A stretch of 52,295 nucleotides of DNA from an uncultured Oscillospiraceae bacterium (GCA_959601025.1 CAUGOD010000022.1:1-52295); one strand, 5' to 3'. Shown: positions 1 through 7,854, numbered from the stretch's first letter. Made by a program: numbers and translations. Notes: generated by a model from the letters alone, not told the origin.

Positions 1-1
1 G

Positions 2-634
2 GAGGACGTCCTCCTCGTTCAGCTCCGTGAGCAGATCAAACAGCCGTTCCCGGGAGACACCCTGCTTCAGGTTCAGGTATTCGAGCAGGGCGTACCGTTT
101 TTCTGCCCGCCGGATGGGTTCCTCCATGAAGGCGGTGTCGGTACCTGCATCGATATAGAGAACGGAACCTACCTGCCTGAAATCAAGGATTTTGCAATCA
201 AGGCGGCAACCTTGACCTATTACGGCAACTTCTCTCTGCCATCCAGCGCAGAAAAGCAGTATGCCCTCATCTACAATACCGATGCTTTTGATCAGGTGAT
301 GGAGCATGTAAATCCCGTCCAGTACCGGGAGCTTCTTGCCGCCATCGACAGCAAAATCGCTCATGCCCTCTCTATCATAACCAGCGGTATGGCGTATCAA
401 ATGCAGGAACTGCTCCAGCGGATGAACGACTATACCCAAAACAGCGAAGCGCTGTTTGCCGGCCTGCAAGGGGAGGATATGTCGAAACTGGTTCATAATC
501 TGGCGAGTATTGGCGATGTAGATGAGGAAAAGCTGGTCAGCGCCGTATTCAACGCCCAGAAAAAGGAGGAAGCATCCGCCCTGTCGGAAAACCCAGATGA
601 TACCGGCACGGTAGTGCTTCCCTTCAAACAGTGA
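2..634 (+). CDS. Phage-tail-region protein, 5' end outside window
   Basis: The frame is open from base 2 to the stop at 634, and there is no ATG, GTG or TTG in frame before a TTG at 212 that lacks a ribosome binding site, so the gene probably begins left of the window. The visible part is about 210 residues. The stretch NGTYLPEIKDFAIKAATLTYYGNF followed by an acidic, helical C-terminus resembles, from memory, a small protein commonly encoded just upstream of tape-measure genes in prophages of gut Firmicutes. That fits the tape-measure remnant 540 bp downstream. The role is unknown; a tail-assembly function is only a guess from position. The first 127 bases also read as a plausible protein on the minus strand, so the N-terminal part may be a rearrangement junction. 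Confidence 0.6.
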   Translation, partial: EDVLLVQLREQIKQPFPGDTLLQVQVFEQGVPFFCPPDGFLHEGGVGTCIDIENGTYLPEIKDFAIKAATLTYYGNFSLPSSAEKQYALIYNTDAFDQVMEHVNPVQYRELLAAIDSKIAHALSIITSGMAYQMQELLQRMNDYTQNSEALFAGLQGEDMSKLVHNLASIGDVDEEKLVSAVFNAQKKEEASALSENPDDTGTVVLPFKQ

Positions 635-643
635 CGTACTGCT

Positions 644-1126
644 ATGCAGGCCTATTCTTCCTGGGAGCAGCTGACGTCTGCGGCTCAAAAGAAATGCGCT
701 GATATTCTACAAAGGGATGTGGCGACGATTGCCAAAGAAATTCTCAAACGGCATATCATATCGGATATTTACAATGCATATACCCCGAAACATGACGGCT
801 GGGTGTTATATCGGGGCGGGAAATGGCAAAGGACGACCTATGCCCGTCGTCATGTTCTGGAAAACAGTCTGTATGGGGTTCTCTCCGCCCCGGACGAGCT
901 GCTGATTACCAGCAGAGCGGCTCCCGCAAAATCCATCGTGGCCGAATCCAAATTCAACAATTCTGTCCCCGGCGCTTTCCTGAAGCTGCTGGAAAGCGGG
1001 AATATAGGGCTTTGGTGTGGAGGGTTCCCACGCCCTGCGGTTTCAAACGCGCAGAAAGAAATCGATAAAAGCAGCGAAATTCAAAAGGCGATTGTCGCCG
1101 GACTCCATAGAGAATTTCATTTTTAA
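644..1126 (+). CDS. Phage-like minor structural protein
   Basis: A 160-residue protein starting 9 bp after the preceding stop. It has a helical N-terminus, then a segment with DIYNAYTPKHDGWVLYRGG, and ends with a segment mentioning FPRPAVSN. This pattern (an xxDVYxxYxP motif, a YxRRxxxGGL-like middle and a HPRPF-like end) is what I recall of small phage head-tail or tail-region proteins in Firmicutes prophages. It lies between the tail-region protein and the tape-measure remnant, which supports a phage origin. No catalytic motif is visible. The ribosome binding site is weak. The family assignment is from recollection and may be imprecise. Confidence 0.55.
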   Translation: MQAYSSWEQLTSAAQKKCADILQRDVATIAKEILKRHIISDIYNAYTPKHDGWVLYRGGKWQRTTYARRHVLENSLYGVLSAPDELLITSRAAPAKSIVAESKFNNSVPGAFLKLLESGNIGLWCGGFPRPAVSNAQKEIDKSSEIQKAIVAGLHREFHF

Positions 1127-1173
1127 GCGGGTAAGCATACAGCTTGCCCGCTTTTTCGATAGGTGGTGATGCT

Positions 1174-1803
1174 TTGGCAGGTTTTGGCGCAAAGGTCAAG
1201 CTTACTGTTGATACCTCCGACAAACAAAGATTCAATGAACAGATAAACAGTATGATTAACCAGGTTAAAATCAGCAATAAGTTTACGGTTCTGCAAAAAG
1301 ACATGGATCGTGTCCGCAAAGATGCGCAAGCCATGCTGAATAAAGAGCAGCTCATTCTGAAGGTGAAAAAGATTGATTGCTCCGCCGCCGTAACAGACGT
1401 GAAGAACCAGCTCCAGGGGATGCTTAGCGCCTTGAGCGTATCCAATGGGGTGAATATTATAAGAAGGTATCAATCAAGTTCCTGCCGTGCTCCCTCCGAG
1501 CCCTTAATATCCTTGGATACGCTGCGTTCGGAAGCTGAAGAAGTATGGTCTTTTTATCACTGCATCCCGGATCCGAATGCGGATGTAGAACGCATTGCGC
1601 TGCACAACATCGCTCTCGAAAAATTAATGCAGGAATGTACACCAAAAGAAATATGGCTGATCCTCACTTCTGTAGAAAAACGAATATCCCAGCGGGAAGC
1701 CGCCAAATCGCTCGGCATTTCGCAGACTACTTACTGCCGCAAAGTAAAAGCGGCAAAAGAAAAAGCACTCCGAATCGTTCTCGAAGTGCTGGAAACCGTA
1801 TGA
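1174..1803 (+). pseudogene. Chimera: tape-measure N-terminus fused to sigma-like HTH
   Basis: I place the start at TTG 1174, 5 nt after AGGTGGTG (1161-1168). Residues 1 to about 94 (GAKVKLTVDTSDKQRFNEQI through LSVSNGVNI) look like the N-terminus of a phage tail tape-measure protein, a family usually 700-2000 residues long. From about base 1456 the frame continues into an unrelated domain of about 115 residues ending in a sigma-region-4-like helix-turn-helix (SVEKRISQREAAKSLGISQT). The usual middle and end of the tape measure are absent, so I read this as an in-frame deletion that joined two genes. The HTH part may still be translated; its stop TGA at 1801-1803 touches the following phosphatase gene, as a normal HTH-phosphatase pair would. 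Confidence 0.6.
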
Positions 1804-1814
1804 AAGGAATCCAT

Positions 1815-2591
1815 ATGAAAAATTATTTCTATGGTGGCGCCTCCGATATAGGATACAGCCGCGAAAACAACGAAGATTACATGAACATCCTTGAGTTAGA
1901 TGACACGACCTTATTTGCCATTCTCTGCGATGGAGCAGGCTCGAAATGCAGTTCCCTGCAGCCTGCCGCCATCACAGCCAATCATATCTGCGACGCCGTT
2001 AAAAGGATTTATAAGGCAGTGCCCGATTTATTCTTGTCCAACACGGCTCTGTTCCTGCAGGAAGCCCTGCTCAGCGCAAATCAGGTGCTCGGCGCCTTTC
2101 GTAAGGGGAACGAATATCTGTATGCCGGGTTCGGATCGGGAGTCACATGCTGCGTCTGTTCCGAAAAAGGAAAGCTTACCTTTGCGCACACAGGCAACAG
2201 CCGTATCTATCTGATCCGTATCAATCCCAAAGACAAGCTTCCGACTATGCGTCAGCTCACACGGGATCACACCAAAGCACAGCGTCTGCTGGACGAAGGG
2301 CATATTACCGCCGAGCAATATCATACGCACCCGGACCGCCTGACCATTACAAGCTGTCTCGGCGTCAGTTCCGATCCCATCATCCAAGCCTATGCAGGCA
2401 GCCTGAAAAAAGACGATATTCTTTTGATGACAACAGACGGAATCCACTATGCAATTATCCCGGACGCCATTATGCAGCTCGTGATTGCTGCTGAAAATTG
2501 TGACAGCGCTGTAGGCACATTAATCGAGGCGGCAAAAATACAGAAATACCCCGACAATATGAGCGCTATTGTCCTTTGGAACCGCAGCTAA
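1815..2591 (+). CDS. PP2C-family serine/threonine phosphatase
   Basis: A 258-residue PP2C (PPM) phosphatase that removes phosphate from Ser/Thr using a two-metal centre. The expected motifs are present in order: the N-terminal acidic motif SRENNEDY, the metal-binding LCDGAGS (the DG pair), HTGNSRIYLI in place of GDSR, MTTDGI, and the terminal DNMSAIVL. I chose ATG 1815 because AAAGGA lies 6 nt upstream; ATG 1800 overlaps the previous stop and has a weaker site. The gene follows a sigma-like HTH, a pairing I recall from mobile elements of gut Clostridia, where the phosphatase may control an element-borne regulator. No partner kinase is visible. It is less GC-rich than the chromosome beyond base 6475. 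Confidence 0.85.
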   Translation: MKNYFYGGASDIGYSRENNEDYMNILELDDTTLFAILCDGAGSKCSSLQPAAITANHICDAVKRIYKAVPDLFLSNTALFLQEALLSANQVLGAFRKGNEYLYAGFGSGVTCCVCSEKGKLTFAHTGNSRIYLIRINPKDKLPTMRQLTRDHTKAQRLLDEGHITAEQYHTHPDRLTITSCLGVSSDPIIQAYAGSLKKDDILLMTTDGIHYAIIPDAIMQLVIAAENCDSAVGTLIEAAKIQKYPDNMSAIVLWNRS

Positions 2592-2788
2592 TCCAAACTG
2601 CGGTTTTCTTCGTTTTGATAAGCGGCATTTAATAATACCGCCAATGTATCCGAGGATACAGCAGAAATATAGCCATTTGCCATAAGATACATAACAACGA
2701 GCAGGGTAAGATAAAAAGTCGGCGCATGTACGTCCTCTGCTTTCTGTTTTGCAGTCTTAAGGAATCGACGGCAAAGCTTCTTCGCCAC
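2588..2788 (-). CDS. Small membrane-associated mobile-element protein
   Basis: A 66-residue protein convergent with the phosphatase, overlapping it by 4 bp. The GTG start at 2788 is preceded on its strand by AAAGGA about 9 nt away. The N-terminus is basic with Lys/Arg-rich helices (residues 1-17), followed by one hydrophobic segment (about residues 24-44, FYLTLLVVMYLMANGY) that could be a membrane helix, then a short acidic end. I do not recognise a family with certainty; similar small proteins occur in Clostridial mobile elements. The good start context and the tidy convergent placement argue that it is real. Confidence 0.5.
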   Translation of the reverse strand: MAKKLCRRFLKTAKQKAEDVHAPTFYLTLLVVMYLMANGYISAVSSDTLAVLLNAAYQNEENRSLD

Positions 2789-2879
2789 TTATGACCATTC
2801 CTTTCTGCGAAAGGCACCAACGAGGAACGAAACGGGGTTGGTGCTTTCTCTGTAAAGTGATGTTTGGTAAAATTGGTGT

Positions 2880-3086
2880 GAGGGAAGCCATACTACACAG
2901 TACGAGGAGGTAGGTGCGGTGCGATGTGACGTAACCGCGCTCATTTATCAGTCACCGGGCATCCATTCAAGCACCAATGAGTAGGACATTGAGCCTGCAA
3001 ACTTATCTTTGTAAAGACGTAACCCATTTTTAGCTGGATGTCCAGTCCCTGGCTGCCCTCAACGATATTTTTGCGAGGGGAGTTGT
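2880..3086 (+). ncRNA. Candidate IS110 bridge RNA region
   Basis: This is about 200 nt of non-coding DNA between the phosphatase/small-protein pair and the transposase start. In the IS110 group the left end encodes a structured bridge RNA of roughly 150-200 nt that pairs with donor and target DNA. The location and length fit. I see several short stems here but have not folded it, and I cannot point to the two internal loops with confidence. This is inference from family knowledge and position. Confidence 0.35.
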
Positions 3087-3088
3087 AT

Positions 3089-4350
3089 ATGGGAAGGCTT
3101 AAAATCGTATGCCCAATCTGCTGTGGGATGGATGTTCACCGGGATTTTCTGATTGCCTGCATCGCATCCACAAACTCACAGGGGGTCACAGAGTACCAGT
3201 CACATCGATTTTCCACTTACACAGGAAGTCTGCGGGAATTGCGGGATTGGCTTTTGGCAAACAACTGCAAAGATGTCTGCATGGAATCCACAGGGAAGTA
3301 CCGGTTTCCGATCCACAATATTCTGGAGGAATCCTGCCATGTGGTAGTCAGCCATCCAAAATTCGTTAAAGCGATCAAGGGAAAGAAAACCGACAGGAAA
3401 GACGCACAATGGATTGCGGATTTATTTAAGCATGACCTTGTCCGCGGCAGTTTCATTCCGCCCAAAGACATCAGGCAGCTTCGGGATTTCTGCCGGTACT
3501 GGGTCAAGCTATCGTCCTATATGACTGGGGAGAAGAACCGCGCCCAAAACTGCCTTACTGTTTCCAACTTCAAGCTGGATGACGTGTTCAGCAATGTGTT
3601 CGGCAAGAGCGCATCCGCCATCACAGCACAGTTGTTGGAGCATCCGGGCGAGCCTTTTGACGTTACGCCCTTTGTGCATGGCCGCTGCAAAACGCCTATC
3701 TCCCAAATTCAAGAAGCTGTTGATGGCATCTTCACCCATGAGCAGGCAGAAAAACTCAAAATCATCCGCAGCCATATGGATTCTCTGGAAAAGCACAAGG
3801 CGGAGTTGGAATCTCTTATCCTCGAAATCGCCCAGAACTACATCCCGCAATTGAATTGCTGCTGACTGTCCCTGGTATCCATGATGCCTTTACCGCTATC
3901 CGCATCCTCGCTGAGATTGGCGCTGACATGACTGTTTTCGATACGTCCAAGCATCTTTGCTCTTGGGCCGGTCTTACGCCTCAAAATGCCGAAAGCGCAG
4001 GTAAGAAGAAAACCACCCGCATTGGCAAATCCGGCGCGTATCTCAAGCCTCTGCTGATCCAGGTTGCCCTTGCCGCCAGCCGCAGCGAAAAGCATCCTGA
4101 AATCTATGAAAAAAAACAGGCCCTCCAAAAACGCCGCGGCAAGAAAAAGGCCATCATTGCCATTGCCAGAAGGCTTCTCACCGCCATCTACCATATCTTG
4201 AAAAAGAGCGAACCTTACGGTCCTGCCGCTTACATCAAGGAAGATAAGCCCCCTGTAGTCCGCCAAATCTCACAGGAAAAGGCGTTTGAGATGCTTGCGA
4301 GAATGGGATATGTCGTTTTAGATCACCCACCGTCTCCTTTGCCTGCATAA
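3089..4350 (+). pseudogene. IS110-family transposase, frameshifted
   Basis: Two overlapping frames, 3089-3865 and 3856-4350, together encode one IS110-type recombinase of about 420 residues. The N-terminal part is the RuvC-like DEDD domain: GMDVHRDF (first Asp), CMESTGKY (Glu) and KTDRKDAQWIADL (later Asp residues). The C-terminal part is the Transposase_20 domain with LTVPGIHDAFTAIRILAEIG and TRIGKSGAYLK, which carries the probable catalytic Ser. The break is at about 3850-3860: PQLN is followed by CC and a stop in the first frame, whereas the family would continue into LLLTVPG, so one base has been lost or the shift is programmed. ATG 3089 follows GAGGGGAG. The copy is most likely inactive. 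Confidence 0.85.
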
Positions 4351-4359
4351 CTCAGCTTC

Positions 4360-4746
4360 ACTTGTTTTTTTGACCGCCCTTGAGACGGTCTGCTTTGCTA
4401 TACCCTTTTTAGGGTCGTACTTCACTGATTTGTTTCAAACTTACACCTCCGATATTAGTATGATATATTTTCTTATATTCTTATTTGTAAATAAAAAGTC
4501 ACATTTTCCTCTTTTTTATACAAATCAAGTATACTTTTTTTAATTAACCGAAATATCCATATCTTACAAAAGCAGCTATTATAGCGTATTTCGTGGCTTT
4601 TTCCACATTATAAAATGCACTTTTTATAACGTGAGGCAAGTCCTAAAAGCCTTGTTATACTGCGGTTTTAGTTGTGTGCGAGTTTGCTGTTCTCATTGAT
4701 AGTCGATATTATGTTATATATCCCCGTAAAAGGAGGTGTATATAAC
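4360..4746. other. AT-rich intergenic stretch upstream of the integrase
   Basis: This stretch of nearly 390 bases carries no gene. The first 80 bases are probably the right end of the IS110 element. The rest is strongly AT-rich, unlike the chromosome further right, and includes poly-T and poly-A runs and the leader of the recombinase gene. I saw no convincing promoter with both boxes and no repeat array. Confidence 0.5.
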
Positions 4747-5319
4747 ATGGCAAATCGAAAAATGTCGCCCATTAAAGACAAACGAAAGGTAGATGCTTTT
4801 CTTCGAATTGCTCAGACATACGGAGATAAATACTACATCATTGCAAAATTCCAATTGAACACGGGACTTCGCATCATCGATGTCCTTAGAACTCATGTGA
4901 GCGATATATTGCTTCCGACATACAGGTTTCGTGAATATTTGACTCTGAAAGAAAAAAAGACGGGGAAAGAAAAGCAGATCAAATTGAACGATGAAATGAA
5001 ACGTTGTCTGAAAGCATATATCTCACAGCAGGATCTTTCCTATAATGGATTTTTGTTTCCCGGGAGAAATATAAACAAGCATATAACCTATTACCAAGTA
5101 TGGCGTGTTTTCACCGGAATTGCGGATCAGCTTTCGCTGGAAAACTTCGCAACGCATAGTTTGCGCAAAACATGGGGTTACTTTTCCTATAAAGCCAGCA
5201 AACATAATATAGCCCTTATCATGGCTATGTTTAACCATTATTCTGAACGGGAGACATTAAAGTATATATGGATAGATCAGGACGAAAAAGACAGAGTTTA
5301 TTCGGCAGTAAAATTCTAA
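4747..5319 (+). CDS. Small tyrosine recombinase (integrase)
   Basis: A 190-residue site-specific recombinase. The start at ATG 4747 follows a very strong AAAGGAGGTG (4729-4738). It contains the catalytic half of a tyrosine recombinase: the first Arg in NTGLRIIDVL, a Lys-rich beta hairpin (LTLKEKKTGKEKQ), the HSLRKT box (His and second Arg), a His in FNHYSERE and the nucleophile Tyr in TLKYIWID. The usual N-terminal arm-binding and core-binding domains are missing or very short, so it is about half the length of a typical phage integrase. It lies about 1 kb from a tRNA-Ser 3' fragment and is the obvious candidate for the enzyme that integrated this element. Its base composition is AT-rich. Confidence 0.85.
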   Translation: MANRKMSPIKDKRKVDAFLRIAQTYGDKYYIIAKFQLNTGLRIIDVLRTHVSDILLPTYRFREYLTLKEKKTGKEKQIKLNDEMKRCLKAYISQQDLSYNGFLFPGRNINKHITYYQVWRVFTGIADQLSLENFATHSLRKTWGYFSYKASKHNIALIMAMFNHYSERETLKYIWIDQDEKDRVYSAVKF

Positions 5320-5323
5320 AAGA

Positions 5324-5364
5324 AAGCCACTGTTGCGGGGTAGCACCGCATACAGTGGCCTTCT
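5324..5364. terminator. Bidirectional terminator between int and HTH gene
   Basis: The arms GCCACTGTTGCGG and CCGCATACAGTGGC form a stem between the convergent recombinase and HTH genes. It is flanked by A-rich sequence on the left and T-rich sequence on the right, so it can terminate transcription from both sides. Confidence 0.7.
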
Positions 5365-5365
5365 T

Positions 5366-6106
5366 CTATATGGCAATATATTTTTGATTGTTATCATGTT
5401 TCTTACAGGTAAAAGCGATCCGTTTTGCTTTTATCAGCGGCTTAAGGATATAGTTCCTTGCGGTAGCCTTACTGGTAACCCCGACATATTCCATGATTTC
5501 ATAAATCGTTTTGGGTTCTTTACAAAATCTTACTACATCATCGAATCTTTCCTCCCTCTTGTGATCACGTCCTTGCAGGCGGTCTTCGTATTTAATGCCT
5601 TTTGCCGTTAGATATTCGAGCAGCCACGCCTTTTCGACTAAATATGTGACACCACTTTTTTTGTATCGCAATCTGCCTTTGAAAAGGTTATTTCGAACGG
5701 TATCCGGATGTTGTCCCAGTATATGTCCGATATCTTGAACAGTCAGCTCGTCTTCAAAGTCCTCAAGAAGTTGCTCAAACGATGTATAAGCTGAATAGTC
5801 AATAGTGTGCCTCCTTTTCTTAATGCTCATATGCTTTCCCATTTGGGAGCCTTCAGGGAAGTCAATGCGGTCGTGTATCGGATCGTAGAATTCTTGCAGC
5901 GTATCTAAATATTCTTCAAGCCACTGCTTTGCGACCACCCTTTTGTCCAAATAGGGAACGCTTCTTATGCGATGACTTTCAATTGCCATATTGACAAATT
6001 TAACGTTAGATGGTATAATATTTACTATGTCAGCCGACGTTATTAAATCCGGGAGATCGGTTAATACTTTCTTCTTCCAGGTTAGATAATCGTTGATATT
6101 GTTCAC
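5366..6106 (-). CDS. Double helix-turn-helix protein beside integrase
   Basis: A 246-residue protein. I place the start at GTG 6106 because GGAGG lies 10 nt upstream on its strand; the frame stays open further upstream but has no better site. Two DNA-binding segments are visible: one around LTVQDIGHILGQHPDTVRNN, followed by a basic wing (KGRLRYKKSG), and a second near the C-terminus (TIYEIMEYVGVTSKATARN) that looks like a winged helix. The N-terminal third is unassigned. I do not recognise the family. Position next to the recombinase and attachment site suggests an excisionase or a repressor of the element. It is AT-rich like the rest of the element. Confidence 0.6.
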   Translation of the reverse strand: MNNINDYLTWKKKVLTDLPDLITSADIVNIIPSNVKFVNMAIESHRIRSVPYLDKRVVAKQWLEEYLDTLQEFYDPIHDRIDFPEGSQMGKHMSIKKRRHTIDYSAYTSFEQLLEDFEDELTVQDIGHILGQHPDTVRNNLFKGRLRYKKSGVTYLVEKAWLLEYLTAKGIKYEDRLQGRDHKREERFDDVVRFCKEPKTIYEIMEYVGVTSKATARNYILKPLIKAKRIAFTCKKHDNNQKYIAI

Positions 6107-6376
6107 TGCGATATTACCTCCGTTTGCGTTTTTCGATAACAGCAAACCAATCGTAATATTGCGCGGCAAAGAGCGTTTTTGTTCTCGCCAAATTCAGTGC
6201 CAGCTTGAGGCGATTTGGCGCCACCTTGAACAAAAATTACGCATGTTTGCCGAATGATGTGCAGACGGTACTTTGAGAGGGTAACGTTCAAAAAATCCTT
6301 TAAGTGCAAGGGTTTTCGAGGAACTCAAAAGGACGGAAGGGAACTCATTCGAACCGTAGGGCTAAAAGGCTCATAA
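6107..6376. other. Element end with direct and inverted repeats
   Basis: There is no gene here. The segment contains an inverted repeat CGCCAAAT...ATTTGGCG (about 6185-6220) and two copies of GGAACTCA spaced 20 nt apart (6320-6327 and 6340-6347), directly before the tRNA fragment. Repeats at this position are what recombinase arm-type binding sites look like. That role is inference. Confidence 0.4.
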
Positions 6377-6433
6377 GTCTTGAAAACCAGTGACTCGAAA
6401 GAGCCAAGGGTTCGAATCCCTTCCTATCCGCCA
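6377..6433 (+). other. tRNA-Ser(UGA) 3' fragment, probable att site
   Basis: The sequence from GTCTTGAAAACCAG to CCA is the 3' part of a tRNA-Ser: anticodon loop CTTGAAA (anticodon TGA at 6381-6383), 3' anticodon strand ACCAG, a long variable arm, a T arm (AAGGG-TTCGAAT-CCCTT) and the acceptor strand CCTATCC-G-CCA. The 5' half is missing: the matching CTGGT strand and a 5' GGATAGG are not found upstream. A tRNA 3' segment running from the anticodon loop to CCA is the classic identity block of a tyrosine recombinase attachment site, so this is most likely the right end of the element. The intact tRNA-Ser should lie beyond the left window edge. Confidence 0.75.
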
Positions 6434-6474
6434 ACTCTCCTGAAAAAGGACGAAGAAAGACGGGGATTTCACAC

Positions 6475-7359
6475 ATGATCAACGCGGCGGTCGTAGGATT
6501 CGGCAACATCGGCAAATCCGTGCTTGACGCGCTGACCGCCAGTCCGGATTTCTCGGTTGCCGGCGTGGTCAGCCGATCGGCGGCTCCCGGTTCTCTTGGC
6601 GATATTCCGGTTGTTTCGGCGTTTGATCAATTGAACGGCGTCGATGTGGCAATCCTCTGCTCCCCCAGCCGCGCGGTGCCGGATCTCGCCGCCGAACTGC
6701 TGGAAAAGGGCGTCTGTACCGTTGACAGCTTTGATATCCATTCGGAGGTCGTGTCCGTACGCCGCCGTCTGGACTCCGTGGCGAAGGCGCACGGCGCAGC
6801 GTCGATTATGGCGGCGGGTTGGGATCCCGGGACGGATTCCATGGTTCGCGCCCTGATGGAAGCGATGGCTCCCAAAGGTCTCACCTACACCAACTTCGGT
6901 CCGGGCATGAGCATGGGACATACCGTCGCCGTCAAGGCGGTCGACGGTGTAAAAAATGCCCTCTCGATGACCATTCCCCTCGGCACCGGCATTCATCGCC
7001 GGATGGTGTATATCGAGCTGGAGGATGGGGCGGATTTCGACAAGGTCGCCGCCGCCATAAAAAACGACGCCTACTTCCGTCATGACGAGACGCATGTAAT
7101 CGCGGTGGACAGCGTGGATGCTCTGAAGGATATGGGCCACGGCGTCGACCTCACCCGGAAAGGCGTTTCCGGTTCCACCCAGAACCAGCGGATGGGCTTT
7201 ACCATGAGCATCAACAATCCGGCTTTGACCGGCCAGATTCTGGTAGCCGCCGCTCGCGCCGTCAAACGGCAGGTTCCCGGCTGCTATACGTTGATCGAGA
7301 TTCCCCCTATTCACCTGCTGGCCGGCGAAACCGAGGATTTGGTTCGCCGATTGGTCTGA
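6475..7359 (+). CDS. ddh: meso-Diaminopimelate D-dehydrogenase
   Basis: This 294-residue NADPH enzyme makes meso-diaminopimelate in one step from tetrahydrodipicolinate and ammonia, supplying lysine and peptidoglycan. The Rossmann motif GFGNIGKS is at residues 8-15, followed by the family signatures CSPS (62-65), VDSFDIH (83-89), GWDPGTDS (115-122) and FGPGMSMGH (141-149). The length matches the family. It begins 41 bp after the tRNA-Ser fragment, so it is the first chromosomal gene beyond the integrated element. It stands alone; dapF and dapL for another diaminopimelate route lie 25 kb away. The ribosome binding site is modest. Function is confident. Confidence 0.93.
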   Translation: MINAAVVGFGNIGKSVLDALTASPDFSVAGVVSRSAAPGSLGDIPVVSAFDQLNGVDVAILCSPSRAVPDLAAELLEKGVCTVDSFDIHSEVVSVRRRLDSVAKAHGAASIMAAGWDPGTDSMVRALMEAMAPKGLTYTNFGPGMSMGHTVAVKAVDGVKNALSMTIPLGTGIHRRMVYIELEDGADFDKVAAAIKNDAYFRHDETHVIAVDSVDALKDMGHGVDLTRKGVSGSTQNQRMGFTMSINNPALTGQILVAAARAVKRQVPGCYTLIEIPPIHLLAGETEDLVRRLV

Positions 7360-7426
7360 TCCTAGCCGGTCCTCTTTTACAATTTTATCAGTCAGCCATT
7401 TGTTCCCAACATCTGGCTTACTATAT

Positions 7427-7517
7427 GGAGAAGTACTCAAGTTGGTGACGAGGCGCCCCTGCTAAGGGCGTAGGTCGGGTAACCGGCGCGAGGGTTCGAG
7501 TCCCTCCTTCTCCGCCA
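7427..7517 (+). tRNA. tRNA-Ser(GCU)
   Basis: A complete 91-nt tRNA with encoded CCA. The acceptor pairs are GGAGAAG with CTTCTCC, the discriminator is G, the anticodon loop is CTGCTAA (anticodon GCT), the class II variable arm is long (GTAGGTCGGGTAACCGGCGC) and the T arm is GAGGG-TTCGAGT-CCCTC. It reads AGC/AGU codons. Confidence 0.96.
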
Positions 7518-7521
7518 ATTC

Positions 7522-7573
7522 GCAAACCCCTGATGGATGGCCAAAAACGGCTTGAAATTAGGGGTTTTCGCTT
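7522..7573 (+). terminator. Probable tRNA-Ser terminator
   Basis: The arms GCAAACCCCT and AGGGGTTTTCGC flank a loop of about 28 nt directly after the tRNA; the 3' arm includes TTTT. The loop is long, so confidence is moderate. Confidence 0.5.
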
Positions 7574-7720
7574 GTTGATACTTGCGAAATCTTATGGCCT
7601 TTTTGGGTATATAAGTCGGTAATTTTTAACGCAAAAAAGCCTTATGGGATGGCGTGAATCCGTTTGGACGTAGGATTCAGCAGCGGTTCCCGGGATGTCC
7701 GTCCGACAATGGAGCCGGGC

Positions 7721-7774
7721 GCAGGAAAAGGCGTCTCTGGAAAGAAAGTTCTTCCCAGAGACGCCTTTTCCTGC
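7721..7774. terminator. Perfect 20-bp inverted repeat, terminator-like
   Basis: GCAGGAAAAGGCGTCTCTGG (7721-7740) and its exact complement at 7755-7774 enclose a 14-nt loop. It lies downstream of the minus-strand membrane protein gene and probably ends its transcript, although no clean T-run follows. Perfect arms this long also occur at 14945-15000. Confidence 0.5.
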
Positions 7775-7854
7775 ATCTTTGCGGATTGTAGGCCAATAGT
7801 AACAAGCAGCGGCAGGTAAGGTGCGGTCATGCGGTCAAATCCCACGCTCCGCGT

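Larger units (their letters stand above)
2860..4440 (+). mobile_element. IS110-family insertion sequence (approximate ends)
   Basis: The element is defined by a frameshifted IS110-type transposase at 3089-4350 plus flanking non-coding DNA of about 200 bp on the left and 90 bp on the right. IS110 elements usually lack clear terminal inverted repeats, and none is visible, so both ends are estimates. The sequence after the gene holds a short hairpin (GACCG/CGGTC, 4372-4390) and an AT-rich run. The left non-coding segment is the place where IS110-group elements encode their bridge RNA. The element sits inside the integrated region. Confidence 0.6.
7518..7854. other. Intergenic stretch with hairpins
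   Basis: These 337 bases have no gene. They hold the probable tRNA terminator (7522-7573), a small inverted repeat GAATCC...GGATTC (7658-7680) and a perfect 20-bp inverted repeat (7721-7774). Confidence 0.6.

Noticed and set aside
5366..6169. Longer version of the HTH gene starting upstream of 6106
   Set aside because: GTG 6106 has GGAGG at proper distance, whereas upstream starts have none.
6331..6433. A complete tRNA-Ser ending in CCA
   Set aside because: The 3' half is perfect, but no sequence upstream can form the acceptor strand GGATAGG, the D arm or the 5' anticodon strand, so only a fragment is present.
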